The translations under genes and the position numbers were made by a program. The notes under the pieces were generated by a model. That model saw only the letters and a list, made by a program, of their open reading frames with translations, did no database searches and was not told where the DNA came from. A stretch of DNA of 63,394 nucleotides, taken from positions 1-63,394 of the IMG/VR virus record IMGVR_UViG_3300030060_002858; one strand, written 5' to 3'. The DNA comes from a virus. This document shows, in pieces, positions 6,141 to 15,107 of the stretch. The first letter of the stretch is position 1. Each line of letters opens with the position of its first letter.

Positions 6141-8581
6141 TCTGGCACAAACTAACAGAAGAAGAAAAGGACATTAGAATACAATCACAAATATCCTTTG
6201 AAGAAAGTATGTTAGACTATGGAAGATCAAAGTATTGGCGTGAATATGACCGTGCTCCAGACGAAGGAATACCTGAACAAGAGCTAATTGATTCTTCTGT
6301 TCGTGAATTACAAGACTCTTATCAAGAATGGATAGATAAGGTTTGCTCTTCTGCACGCTGCCCTAAATGGTTGTACCCTCTAATTGAACTGGGTGCTAAA
6401 AAAATGGCTGACGTAACAATGCGAGCTATTGTAAGGAACTGGTTCTCTTCTTCTTATTGGGGATACAACTGGCAGAGCAATCAAATTGTACCTCCTCTTG
6501 CTCAATCTGTTGCCAGTCAAATAGCACAGGATGCTTTAGATATTATTGGATTCCAAAGAGCAAAAGATAACAACAGAGATGAGTGGCTCAAGCAATCTAA
6601 GTTTATAAAAAACTGGACAACAAAAAGATGCAAAGCATTCTCACTTAAACTAGAAGAGAATGTAAAGCTTTCAGTAAAAAACAAACATGACTTTGGTCAT
6701 AACATGTTGCGCATTGCTGCCGCATCTAATGTAATTAAATTAGTTACGCACCGAACAAGAAGAGGAAAAACATTTAGAAACTTATTGACTGTTGAGTTTC
6801 ACGCTTCTGTACTAAAAGAGTTACACAAGAGACATGAATTTTTACAGAACAGTGCCTTAATATATAGGCCAATGTTATCTCGTCCTGTACACCACAAGCT
6901 AGAATACTCTGGGGGCTACGTAAATTCAAAACTTAGAAAGCCTGTAGTACAAAGATACAAGTCAAACTTCTTTGGAGAAAAACCAAAGGATCAAAAGTTT
7001 TCTGTTCCTTCTCAGCTGGTGTTAGATGGGCTTAATTCTATGATGGATACAGAGTGGTCTATCAATACAAGAGTTTATGATGTAATGAAAACTTTGTTTG
7101 AGAATAATTCAGGGGTAGCTAACTTGCCCTACTATTCTTTTGAAGAGTTTATGTATAATGAGGAGTACCCTAAAGATGGGACTAAAGAACAACAGGCTTT
7201 GTGGTGCCAGAAAAAAGAAGAAGCTTGGGGCAAATGGTATAAGCAAGAGCAGTCAAGAGGTAGGATGCTTGTTCGGCTTGAGCTTGCAAAGGATCTTATC
7301 GAGTGCGGTTGGTTCTACCATGTATACACTTGCGACTTTAGGGGCAGAGCCTACACTGTTTGCGAGCTTTTGTCTCCTCAATCTTCCGACACTGATCGTG
7401 GATTGATACAATTCCACACGCCACAAAAACTAACAGAACGTGGAAGGTATTGGCAGAAAGTAAACATCGCCAATCTTTTTGATCAAGATAAAGTATCTTT
7501 AGATGAAAGAGTTAAGTGGGCTGATGATAACTTTGAAATGTTTACACGCATTGCTAATGATCCCTATACAAATAAAGAATGGTTAGATAGTTCGCCAAAG
7601 AAAAACAAATCATTCCAAAGACTGGCTGCAATCTTTGATATTGTTAGAGAAGATGGCTACAGTAGTATCCCAGTAAACATTGATGGCAAATGTAATGGCA
7701 ACCAGCATTGGTCTGCTATCATGGGCGATCCGGTCATAGCAAAGCTAACAGGAGTTAGTCCCGAAGATGAGCCTCATGATCTATATCAACACGTTGCTGA
7801 TAACACAACTGAATACTGTGTAAGACATAAAAAAGAAAACCAATGGTTTGAAAACTTTCTTTCATACTGGAATCATAAGATTGAAAGAGGGGTTACCAAA
7901 AGAAGTACAATGTGTGAGCCTTATGGTATAACTTTTTATGGCATTCAAAGATACATAAAAGAAGAAGGCCACTTAGATTGGGTGTCTAGAGATAAAAGAG
8001 GAGGTGCTATTGTTGAACTGGCAAGAGCAATAAAAGCAAGCCTTGATCTTTCTTTGCAAGAACCAAACAAAGGTAAAGAATATCTTAAGTCTTCTGTAGA
8101 AGAAGCAAACAAAAAGAATGTTCATGTTAAATGGACTACACCCAGCGGATTTAAAGTTGTTCATTACTATAATAAACAACAAAGAAAGAGATCATTGGCT
8201 GCGTTGTTTAATAAAAAAGAGCTTGTGTTTTATGTAAGAACAAATGACGTAAGCCCAAGAGAAGCAACGCAAGCTATCTCGCCTAACTTCATTCATAGTT
8301 TAGATGCAGCTCATATGTTTTTAACTATTGATATGATTATCAAGACTCATGGACCTATAGATTTTTGCATGATACATGATTCTTATGGTAGTCATGCGAA
8401 TGATGTTGATATAATGAGAGACTGTCTCAGAAAAACATTTGCAGATATACATTCAGAAAACCAACTGGAAATTTTCAAGAATCAACTTGAAGAACAACTC
8501 GGTGTAGAGTTGCCACCAGTCCCAGCAAGAGGCAATTTTGATATTACATCAGTCTTAGAATCAGATTACTTCTTTGCATGA
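6137..8581 (+). CDS. T7-type single-subunit RNA polymerase (RNAP 1)
   Basis: 814 residues counted from TTG 6137, chosen because GGAGG lies 5 nt upstream; another TTG at 6125 would add four residues but would lose that site. All catalytic motifs are present: D400-F-R-G-R404, motif A D516-G-K-C-N-G with QHWSA, motif B R-G-V-T-K588-R-S-T-M with Y596-G, PNFIHSLDA, and motif C H747-D748-S-Y-G. The protein ends SDYFFA, like the aromatic end of T7 RNA polymerase. The spacing from R404 to D516 (112) equals that of T7 (R425 to D537). Expected role: transcription of middle and late phage genes from phage-specific promoters. I could not identify those promoters by eye. Confidence 0.97.
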   Translation: MIWHKLTEEEKDIRIQSQISFEESMLDYGRSKYWREYDRAPDEGIPEQELIDSSVRELQDSYQEWIDKVCSSARCPKWLYPLIELGAKKMADVTMRAIVRNWFSSSYWGYNWQSNQIVPPLAQSVASQIAQDALDIIGFQRAKDNNRDEWLKQSKFIKNWTTKRCKAFSLKLEENVKLSVKNKHDFGHNMLRIAAASNVIKLVTHRTRRGKTFRNLLTVEFHASVLKELHKRHEFLQNSALIYRPMLSRPVHHKLEYSGGYVNSKLRKPVVQRYKSNFFGEKPKDQKFSVPSQLVLDGLNSMMDTEWSINTRVYDVMKTLFENNSGVANLPYYSFEEFMYNEEYPKDGTKEQQALWCQKKEEAWGKWYKQEQSRGRMLVRLELAKDLIECGWFYHVYTCDFRGRAYTVCELLSPQSSDTDRGLIQFHTPQKLTERGRYWQKVNIANLFDQDKVSLDERVKWADDNFEMFTRIANDPYTNKEWLDSSPKKNKSFQRLAAIFDIVREDGYSSIPVNIDGKCNGNQHWSAIMGDPVIAKLTGVSPEDEPHDLYQHVADNTTEYCVRHKKENQWFENFLSYWNHKIERGVTKRSTMCEPYGITFYGIQRYIKEEGHLDWVSRDKRGGAIVELARAIKASLDLSLQEPNKGKEYLKSSVEEANKKNVHVKWTTPSGFKVVHYYNKQQRKRSLAALFNKKELVFYVRTNDVSPREATQAISPNFIHSLDAAHMFLTIDMIIKTHGPIDFCMIHDSYGSHANDVDIMRDCLRKTFADIHSENQLEIFKNQLEEQLGVELPPVPARGNFDITSVLESDYFFA

Positions 8582-8590
8582 GGTACAAAC

Positions 8591-8821
8591 ATGGCATACA
8601 TCGGGGTTCATAGCGAGTGCGACATGGAACTTGCAATCGATCACACAATTGAGGTTGCTCAAGGAAGCAGCCCAACAAAAGTAGTTACTTTAGTTTTCAA
8701 TACTGAAGGAATGATGGAAATTTTTATGAACAATTTATTTGAAGAATTCGAAGTACAACAAGTTACCAAAAACAGCGGACTACATTTAGATATACACATA
8801 GCGGAGGAATCAAATGAGTAG
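8591..8821 (+). CDS. Hypothetical protein, 76 aa
   Basis: Follows RNAP 1 by 9 nt with an AGGTAC site ahead of the ATG and overlaps the metallophosphoesterase start by 8 nt. Contains TPTKVVTLVFN-like beta segment (SPTKVVTLVFNTEGMMEIF) and an acidic end (DIHIAEESNE). No family recognised. Confidence 0.65.
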   Translation: MAYIGVHSECDMELAIDHTIEVAQGSSPTKVVTLVFNTEGMMEIFMNNLFEEFEVQQVTKNSGLHLDIHIAEESNE

Positions 8822-9479
8822 GGTATTAGTTATTGGTGATTTGCACCTACCGGCAGAACGTCCCGACTATTTAGACTTTTGCCGCAACCTTAGAAAAAAA
8901 TATAAAACAAACAAGACAGTCTTTATCGGTGATGTTATTGATCACCACAGTATTTCTTTTCACAACAAACACCCTGAAGAAGACTCAGCTGTTGCTGAAT
9001 ACCATAGGGTTCAAGAAGCTATGAAAGCATGGAAGAAAAGTTTCCCTGCTGCTTTAGTTTGTATCGGTAACCATGATGAAAGAATACAAAGACTAGGAGC
9101 AAGTGTAGGCATTCCCTCAATGTACATGAAACCTTATAAGGAAATTTATGATACACCAAATTGGGAATGGGAATATACTCATGTTATTGACGGGGTTATG
9201 TATACCCACGGAACGGGTCACTCTTCTGCTGCTGTAGTGCCTGCGTTAAACACCGCCAAGGCATCAATGACAAGTACGGTCAGCGGTCATATTCACTCTT
9301 CCGCTGCAATAGCATGGTCCAAAGGGCCAAACAACTCTAAGATTTTTGGATTTAATGTACCCAATGGGGTTGACGAGCATCACAAGATGATGTATTATGG
9401 TAAGAACTTCTTACGCAAACCAGTCAACGGGGCTGGCGTAGTAATTGATGGACATCCTTTTATGGAGATAATGGACTAA
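8814..9479 (+). CDS. Calcineurin-like metallophosphoesterase
   Basis: 221 residues with the five metal-site motifs of the family in order: GDLHLP near the N-terminus, GDVIDHH, GNHDER, THGTGH and GHIHSS. The enzyme uses two metal ions to hydrolyse a phosphodiester or phosphomonoester. Substrates in phages range from protein phosphates to nucleotides and cannot be told here. It sits between RNAP 1 and SSB, so a nucleic-acid-related role is plausible. Overlaps its upstream neighbour by 8 nt and its downstream neighbour by 1 nt. Confidence 0.9.
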   Translation: MSRVLVIGDLHLPAERPDYLDFCRNLRKKYKTNKTVFIGDVIDHHSISFHNKHPEEDSAVAEYHRVQEAMKAWKKSFPAALVCIGNHDERIQRLGASVGIPSMYMKPYKEIYDTPNWEWEYTHVIDGVMYTHGTGHSSAAVVPALNTAKASMTSTVSGHIHSSAAIAWSKGPNNSKIFGFNVPNGVDEHHKMMYYGKNFLRKPVNGAGVVIDGHPFMEIMD

Positions 9480-9658
9480 TGGAAACTGTCGAACAACCAA
9501 CCGATAGCGAAGATAAGATCTGGATTCCTTATGAAGAGATCAAGAAGTATCTTGGTTCTTTACAGGAAACTCTAGAACAAATGTCAAACAGCATTGTTGT
9601 TTCGTTGGAAATGATTGAAACAAATGCAAAACAAATTAAGGAAAATGATAATGAATAA
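9479..9658 (+). CDS. Hypothetical acidic helical protein, 59 aa
   Basis: Begins in a TAATGG overlap with the metallophosphoesterase stop and overlaps the SSB start by 8 nt. Opens METVEQPTDSEDKIWIPYEE and continues as a probable coiled helix (LGSLQETLEQMSNS, LEMIETNAKQIKEN). No family recognised. Its place directly before SSB suggests the replication operon. Confidence 0.6.
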   Translation: METVEQPTDSEDKIWIPYEEIKKYLGSLQETLEQMSNSIVVSLEMIETNAKQIKENDNE

Positions 9659-10184
9659 GATTCAAGCTTTCACTACTGATACTGTTAATGTAGTCTGGTC
9701 TCACCTACACGCACCCGATGATAAGTTTGGTGCTGATTCCGCAAACCACAACATCACGATTCAAGTCGATGATGATCTTAAAGAGCAGCTTGACAATATG
9801 GTCAGCTCTGCTAACGCAACTAAGATCAATGGCTTTAAGGTTGATGACGAAGGACGTACTCTTCTTAAGGTAAAGTCTAAGGCTTTCGTAAAGAAGGGTG
9901 TTCACACTTTCCCTTGCCGTGATGCAAGCACTAACAGGACTGACGCAGTTCCGTTTGGCGGAGATACCGTAAGGCTTCGCCTCTCGCCCGCAGTTCTGTC
10001 TAGGGATAACTCGCTTAGTTTCTATCTTAATGGTGTTCAGATTATCACCAAGGAGATTCGAGACACCGGGGGCTTCGAACAGACTGACGGATTTGATGGG
10101 TCGAACTTTGTTCAGCCTGTTGAAAAGTCTAACGAAGATCAGGAGGCACCAGCTGAACCCGCTGGTTCCGATATCCCCTTCTGA
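9651..10184 (+). CDS. Single-stranded DNA-binding protein, gp2.5-like
   Basis: 177 residues from ATG 9651 (MNKIQAFTTDTVNVVW); AAGGAAAATG upstream fits this start better than the in-frame ATG at 9615. A predicted beta-rich OB-like body ends in an acidic, Pro-rich tail that terminates DIPF. An acidic tail with a final Phe is the protein-interaction tip of SSBs, including T7 gp2.5. Codons are richer in G/C than in the neighbours, as expected for an abundant protein. Role: coats single-stranded DNA and recruits polymerase and helicase. Confidence 0.8.
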   Translation: MNKIQAFTTDTVNVVWSHLHAPDDKFGADSANHNITIQVDDDLKEQLDNMVSSANATKINGFKVDDEGRTLLKVKSKAFVKKGVHTFPCRDASTNRTDAVPFGGDTVRLRLSPAVLSRDNSLSFYLNGVQIITKEIRDTGGFEQTDGFDGSNFVQPVEKSNEDQEAPAEPAGSDIPF

Positions 10185-10561
10185 TGCCTGAGTGGTTGTT
10201 CCCAATTAGTCCAGTAGCAGCAAGTAGGCCCCGCGTGTCGAGGCGTGGGGCCTACTTCGCTGGTCCTTACAAAAGATTTAGGAAAGACATGCAAACCCTA
10301 GTGTCTACGGTTATCGGAGAAGATTTTATTCCGTTAGAATCTAAACTAAAAGTAGACTTAGAATTATTTGTAACACAACCTAAAACAACTAAACTTTCTT
10401 TACCAAGAGCTGACATTGACAACTACATTAAATCTATTTTCGATTGTTGCAACGGCAGAGTTTGGGTAGACGATGCCCAGATTAAATCTGTTTACGCAGT
10501 TAAACAATGGCAAGACAAAGGTAAAGATGGTTATTTTATTCTAGGAGTAGATGAACTATGA
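10184..10561 (+). CDS. rusA: RusA-like Holliday junction resolvase
   Basis: 125 residues with the RusA pattern: PRVSRRGAYF near the N-terminus, then ADIDNYIKSIFDCCNGRVW and DDAQIKSV, giving the conserved Asp cluster (D-x-D-N ... D ... D-D). RusA cleaves four-way junctions; in a T7-like phage it would do the branch-resolving work that T7 does with endonuclease I (gp3). A strong 14-bp hairpin (10222-10257) lies within the 5' part of the coding sequence. Start overlaps the SSB stop by one base; the end overlaps the next gene by 4 nt. Confidence 0.88.
   Translation: MPEWLFPISPVAASRPRVSRRGAYFAGPYKRFRKDMQTLVSTVIGEDFIPLESKLKVDLELFVTQPKTTKLSLPRADIDNYIKSIFDCCNGRVWVDDAQIKSVYAVKQWQDKGKDGYFILGVDEL
10222..10257 (+). 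repeat. Strong inverted repeat inside rusA
   Basis: AAGTAGGCCCCGCG pairs with CGTGGGGCCTACTT (14 bp with one G-T) around an 8-nt loop. It is unusually G/C-rich for this region and starts 39 nt into the gene. It may be an RNA processing site, or a cruciform near the resolvase gene; coding constraint alone does not explain the perfect outer 11 bp. Confidence 0.8.
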
Positions 10562-10935
10562 AACATATATGGGTATTGCTTTTGTTGGCAGGATGTACTA
10601 CAATCCCAAAAGTACCGGGCAGCACAGAGCTGCTGACAACAGCCTTGGATCAGGAGTCTTCATCTTGCAACCCAATGCTGGGACTACTGGGGGGATTGTG
10701 TTGTCTGGGCGGAATGATTATGTTGGTGATAACTCAGGGCAAAGTAGGATGGAGGCCCATCATAGGTGGTATAGTATTTATTATGATAAACTACGCATTG
10801 GCAATGTACGCTCACTGGTTCTTTATTCCAGTAGCGATCTCAACAGGAGTCATCGGCCTAGCCTACACCTCTCGAATAGTTATCAAAATTCTAAAGAACA
10901 AAGAACTCAAGGAGCTAAAACTATGGAACTCTTAG
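10558..10935 (+). CDS. Putative lipoprotein with membrane segments, 125 aa
   Basis: N-terminus MKHIWVLLLLAGCTT has a lipobox (LAGC, lipidated Cys at 13). After a polar Ser/Thr stretch come about three hydrophobic helices (LGLLGGLCCLGGMIMLVIT, IGGIVFIMINYALAMYA, IPVAISTGVIGLAYTS) and a basic end. A lipoprotein signal followed by several membrane helices is unusual; a holin-like or membrane-remodelling role is possible but unproven. A longer overlapping reading in another frame (from 10551) has non-phage-like composition and I treat it as a shadow up to 10922. Confidence 0.7.
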   Translation: MKHIWVLLLLAGCTTIPKVPGSTELLTTALDQESSSCNPMLGLLGGLCCLGGMIMLVITQGKVGWRPIIGGIVFIMINYALAMYAHWFFIPVAISTGVIGLAYTSRIVIKILKNKELKELKLWNS

Positions 10936-11051
10936 CGTCAAACATTCTCGGTACAATCTTTTATACCTTAGTAGTCTTCGGGCTTGGTGCTCTAAGCGGT
11001 AAGAAAATCTGGCACTGGGTAAGAGCCTTCTTCCCTTGGAATAGAAAGTAG
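10923..11051 (+). CDS. Small membrane protein, 42 aa
   Basis: ATG 10923 is preceded by AAGGAGCTAAAACT, a good ribosome site, and overlaps the upstream gene by 13 nt. One clear transmembrane helix (ILGTIFYTLVVFGLGALSG) is followed by a basic aromatic tail (KKIWHWVRAFFPWNRK). It could be a small holin or holin partner of the lipoprotein before it. No family is recognised. Confidence 0.65.
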   Translation: MELLASNILGTIFYTLVVFGLGALSGKKIWHWVRAFFPWNRK

Positions 11052-11056
11052 AATAA

Positions 11057-12772
11057 ATGTCTAATGTAATTTCTAGAGAACAGTGTCCCTCTTGTGCTAA
11101 ACACGGGAGGGATACTTCTTGTGACAATCTTGTTGTCTTTGCTGACAATCACAAGCATTGTTTTAGTTGTGGATATCATAAACGAGGAGACTCCAGCGTG
11201 ACTCAAACATACAACCAACAAACTGTAAGTAATTTTGTAACCGGATCTGTAGTAGGTCTACCAGATAGAAAGATCAATGAAAAGACTGCACGTTTCTACG
11301 GATACCAGTGCATTGAAAAGGATGGCGGTCGCATTGAGATTGCTTCATTCTACAACAAGGATGGCAAGGTCGTAGGCCAAAAGCTTCGTGGTCCCAACAA
11401 GGCATTCCAGTGGAGGGGTCAGGCATCTAAGTCTCCGCTATGGGGACAGCATCTGTGGAAGTCTGCTGGCGGCAAGCGTCTGGTTATTACAGAGGGCGAA
11501 GTAGACTGTATGACTGTAGGTCAGTTGCTTGATTGCAAGTGGCCTGTTGTTTCTCTTCCAAGTGGTGCAGCAGGTGCGGCAAGAGCAGTCAAAGATAACC
11601 TAGAGTTTGTCACAAGCTATGATGAAATCGTACTTATGTTTGATATGGATGAAGCAGGACAAGATGCAGTCAAGGCTGTCGCTGACATCTTGCCTCCGGG
11701 TAAGTGTAAGGTAGCTACCCTGCCATACAAAGATCCAAATGAATGTCTTCTAAATGGTCAGGGCAAGTCAATTGTTCAGGCTATGTGGGAAGCACAGATG
11801 TACTCTCCAGATGAGATTGTACACGTATCAAACATTCAGAACGACAATAGTATTGATGACGTTCGAGTTTATCCTTTCCCCTTTGACGGACTATCAGAGT
11901 TCCTGCTAGGCCAACGAAGTGGGGAGATTACTCTATGGGCTTCTGGTACTGGATCTGGCAAGTCTACTCTGCTACGTGAAGTAATCTATCATCACCTTGA
12001 TGAAGGACGTAGTGTGGGTGCCATTATGCTCGAGGAATCTCCTCAAGAAACTATTGATGACATTATCTCTCTTATGCTCAACAAACCAGTGCGTGCAATC
12101 AGGGCAAAGAAAATGATGAACAAGCTTCGAGAAGAACTAGGCAAAGCTCCTATTGATATCTCTGTAATTGACGATCTTACTGACGAAGAGTATGCTAAGG
12201 CTCGTAAGCATCTTGAGGCTACTAACCTGTATATCTATGACCATCTAGGTAACAATGGTTTACAGAACCTATGTGCTCGCATTGAGTTTATGGCTGTATC
12301 TCTGGGCGTAGATGTTATTGTACTTGATCACATTACCGCAGCAGCCGCAGGTCTGTTGACTACCGATAATGACTTTGATGGTGGCAGTTCTGAACGATTG
12401 CTTATTGACAACATCATGAAGGAACTGCGTGGCCTAGTATCTAGAACAGGAGTGCGTATCGATGTCGTATCGCAACTTAAGAAAACTCAAAAGGCTTACG
12501 AAGAAGGAGATAGAATTACCCTGCAAGATCTTCGTGGCTCTGGTTCTCTTGCTTCAGTTCCTAATACTGTTATTGCTTTGGAAAGAGATCGACAGAATCC
12601 TGATCCCCGTATTGCAAACACAACAATTGTTCGCGTGCTAAAGAATCGATTGACTGGTAAGTCTGGCATTGCCTCTTGCTTGTTCTACGATCACGGCACA
12701 GGACGAATGCGTGAGTTAGATTTCGGTATTGATGACGAAGGTAATGTTGTCAATGACTGGGATGCAGTATGA
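11057..12772 (+). CDS. T7 gp4-like helicase-primase
   Basis: 571 residues, close to T7 gp4. N-terminal zinc finger (CPSC ... CFSC near residues 9-39), TOPRIM primase core with ITEGEVDCMT (about 143) and FDMDEAG (about 197), then a DnaB/T7-type helicase: Walker A SGTGSGK302-S, LDHITA as Walker B, and SQLKKTQ followed by DLRGSGSL near the C-terminus. It unwinds the duplex at the fork and makes primers for the family A polymerase at 13410-15107. The ATGA overlap couples it to the sulfotransferase-like gene. Confidence 0.96.
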   Translation: MSNVISREQCPSCAKHGRDTSCDNLVVFADNHKHCFSCGYHKRGDSSVTQTYNQQTVSNFVTGSVVGLPDRKINEKTARFYGYQCIEKDGGRIEIASFYNKDGKVVGQKLRGPNKAFQWRGQASKSPLWGQHLWKSAGGKRLVITEGEVDCMTVGQLLDCKWPVVSLPSGAAGAARAVKDNLEFVTSYDEIVLMFDMDEAGQDAVKAVADILPPGKCKVATLPYKDPNECLLNGQGKSIVQAMWEAQMYSPDEIVHVSNIQNDNSIDDVRVYPFPFDGLSEFLLGQRSGEITLWASGTGSGKSTLLREVIYHHLDEGRSVGAIMLEESPQETIDDIISLMLNKPVRAIRAKKMMNKLREELGKAPIDISVIDDLTDEEYAKARKHLEATNLYIYDHLGNNGLQNLCARIEFMAVSLGVDVIVLDHITAAAAGLLTTDNDFDGGSSERLLIDNIMKELRGLVSRTGVRIDVVSQLKKTQKAYEEGDRITLQDLRGSGSLASVPNTVIALERDRQNPDPRIANTTIVRVLKNRLTGKSGIASCLFYDHGTGRMRELDFGIDDEGNVVNDWDAV

Positions 12773-13413
12773 TAGTAGTCGCAGGATCTGGTAGATGTGG
12801 CACCAGCCTAATGATGCAGACCCTCAACCTTCTGGGTGTTCCTTTAGTGGAAAACCCAGAGGGTTGGGGGAAACATCAACTATGGCTTGGTTACGAAGAG
12901 ACTAACAACTTAAATCTCTCAAGCCTTCCTACAAATAAAAACCCAAAAGGGTACTTTGAACTTTCATACAATAAAATATTTGATATAATACACAACAAAG
13001 ACACCGATAGGTATACTGGCAAAGCTATTAAGTTTACAACTCCAGAACTTATACATCTAGATCCAGATAAAATAGATCAGATAATTTTCTGCGAGAGAAG
13101 AAATATAAGGAAGGCCGCAAAGAGCATGGCTTTACTAGCTAGGCAAGATTATGATTACGCTGTAGAACATTGCCTTGAGTTTTGTTTTGCATCTATCTAT
13201 CCTTCTGTAAAGATTAGAGACTGGGAGAAACACATGAAAATGTTTAACGAAACAACAAAAGCTTGGATGAAAGCTATTAAAAAACCTAATCTACATGTTT
13301 GGTTTGAAGACTTAGTAAATACTCCAGAGCCAATAATACAACACCTAGGAGATTTTCTTAACTTAGATAACCCCGATACGTCAGAAGCCCTGAAGAATGT
13401 GGACAAAAAATGA
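12769..13413 (+). CDS. Sulfotransferase-like P-loop protein
   Basis: 214 residues beginning MIVVAGSGRCGTSLMM. GSGRCGTS matches the 5'-phosphosulfate loop of sulfotransferases (GxxRSGTS), and a later CERR with K/S-rich helix and HVWFEDLVNTPEPIIQHLGDFL resembles the C-terminal part of that family. Such enzymes transfer sulfate from PAPS to sugars or other acceptors. It is locked between helicase and DNA polymerase by ATGA overlaps at both ends, an odd site for a modification enzyme. Alternative: a nucleotide kinase-like P-loop protein, less likely given the motif form. Confidence 0.72.
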   Translation: MIVVAGSGRCGTSLMMQTLNLLGVPLVENPEGWGKHQLWLGYEETNNLNLSSLPTNKNPKGYFELSYNKIFDIIHNKDTDRYTGKAIKFTTPELIHLDPDKIDQIIFCERRNIRKAAKSMALLARQDYDYAVEHCLEFCFASIYPSVKIRDWEKHMKMFNETTKAWMKAIKKPNLHVWFEDLVNTPEPIIQHLGDFLNLDNPDTSEALKNVDKK

Positions 13414-15107
13414 GACTTGTATTCGACATTGAAGCCAATGGTTTAACCGAAGTAACTATTGCAAAGAATAAAGTACATCAAGAAGCTGATACTGTTTGGT
13501 GTATTTGTTTGTACGATTTAGATACAAACGAATCATACAGCTTTGGCCCCCATCAAATTGAAGATGGCGTAAAGATGTTAAGAGAAGCTACTTTGGTTAT
13601 TGGACACAATATTATTTCTTATGATATTCCTATGCTTGAAAGACTCTACGGGCCTATCAATCCGCCAAATGTATTTGATACCCTAATTGCATCAAGACTA
13701 AAGTATCCTGACAGAGACAACCATCCTTTTGGTAGCAACTCTCTCAGAAGCTGGGGTATTCATTTGGGTTGCTTTAAGGATGATTATAACGAAGGCTTTG
13801 ATTCCTATTGTGCAACAATGCTAGAGTACTGCAAGCAAGATGTAGAAGTAACTCGCAGAGTATATGAAGAGTTAAAAAGTGTAGAAAAGAATATGGAGCT
13901 TCCATTTAAAATTGAACAAGCTATTGCAAAGATCATTGCAGAGCAAACCGATAATGGCATGGGCTTTGATTTGCATGGTGCTAATGAACTAGAGCAAGAG
14001 CTACTTATGGAAAAGGTCACAATTGAAGATGAGTTCAATGAAATCTTCCCTCCAATTGTAGAAAAAAGGTTTCATAAAACAACGGGCAAGCCGCTTAAAG
14101 ACAAGGTAACTTACTTTAATCCCGGCTCTAGAAAAATGATTGCAGAAAGATTGAATGAAAAGTATGGTTGGAATCCTCCTCAAACAGAAAAGGGTAATCC
14201 CAAAGTAGATGAAGCTGTTCTAAAGGGACTAAAATATCCTGAGTCAGAAAAACTAATCGAATACTTTTATACAATAAAGCTGCTTGGTTTTATTCACGAT
14301 TGGATTACTCGTTCCGTAAATAGTCGTGACAGTAGAATTCATTCTAGTACCAACACTCAGGGTGCTGTGTCAGGACGAATGACATGTAGCCAACCAAACT
14401 TGCAACAAGTATCTAGTGATCCTCGTGCTCGGTCTTTGTTCAGGCCAAGAGATGGGTGGGTACAAGTGGGTATTGATGCTTCAGGTTTAGAAGCTAGGCT
14501 GTTAGCAAACAGAATGGCTAAGTATGATGACGGTGCCTTTGGGGATGTAGTTCTTAATGGAGACATCCACTCAGAAAATCAAAAGGCTGCTGGACTACCT
14601 ACTAGAGACAACGCAAAGACATTCTTCTTTGGTTTAATCTACGGTGCTGGAGACAAAAAGATTGGTAAGATAATTAATCGAGACGCAAAAGCGGGTAAGG
14701 AAGTAAAGGATAGATTCTTCCATAAAATGCCTGCATTAAAGAAGGTTCTCGATAACTGCCATTTTCAAATTGCAAAGAAAGGAACTATCACTTTGCTAGA
14801 TGGAAGAGAAGTCCCTTGCCGTGCTAAGCACAAAGCATTGAACGTACAAATTCAAGGTGATGGGGCTATACTAATGAAAGTTGCCCAAGCTATTCTTTAT
14901 AAGAAACTAGAACAACAATATCCAGATGATTATTCTTTTATGATTACTGTTCACGATGAATGGCAAATTGAGTGCAGCCCAGACATCGCATCAAAAGTTG
15001 GTCAAATGGGATGTGACTCTATTCAAGAAGCAGCCAAGTTTCTTTCTTGCAAAGTACAGATGGATGGTGAATATAAAATTGGAAATAACTGGAAGGAGTG
15101 CCATTGA
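13410..15107 (+). CDS. Family A DNA polymerase (T7-like)
   Basis: 565 residues, shorter than T7 gp5. N-terminal 3'-5' exonuclease with DIEANGL (6-12), IGHNIISYDIPML and YCKQDVEVTRR; polymerase motif A GID356ASGLEARL, motif B RDNAK403-TFFFGLIYG, motif C VH515-D516-E517-W. Both proofreading and polymerase residues are intact. Missing length is mostly in the region where T7 holds its thioredoxin-binding loop, so this enzyme may not need a host processivity factor of that kind (inference). Start overlaps the previous stop (ATGA) and its stop overlaps the next TTG start. Confidence 0.97.
   Translation: MRLVFDIEANGLTEVTIAKNKVHQEADTVWCICLYDLDTNESYSFGPHQIEDGVKMLREATLVIGHNIISYDIPMLERLYGPINPPNVFDTLIASRLKYPDRDNHPFGSNSLRSWGIHLGCFKDDYNEGFDSYCATMLEYCKQDVEVTRRVYEELKSVEKNMELPFKIEQAIAKIIAEQTDNGMGFDLHGANELEQELLMEKVTIEDEFNEIFPPIVEKRFHKTTGKPLKDKVTYFNPGSRKMIAERLNEKYGWNPPQTEKGNPKVDEAVLKGLKYPESEKLIEYFYTIKLLGFIHDWITRSVNSRDSRIHSSTNTQGAVSGRMTCSQPNLQQVSSDPRARSLFRPRDGWVQVGIDASGLEARLLANRMAKYDDGAFGDVVLNGDIHSENQKAAGLPTRDNAKTFFFGLIYGAGDKKIGKIINRDAKAGKEVKDRFFHKMPALKKVLDNCHFQIAKKGTITLLDGREVPCRAKHKALNVQIQGDGAILMKVAQAILYKKLEQQYPDDYSFMITVHDEWQIECSPDIASKVGQMGCDSIQEAAKFLSCKVQMDGEYKIGNNWKECH

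Noticed and set aside
10551-10922. Long + strand frame overlapping the lipoprotein gene
   Set aside because: The lipoprotein frame has a signal and membrane helices. Only the last 42 codons (from ATG 10923, with its own ribosome site) of the other frame look real.
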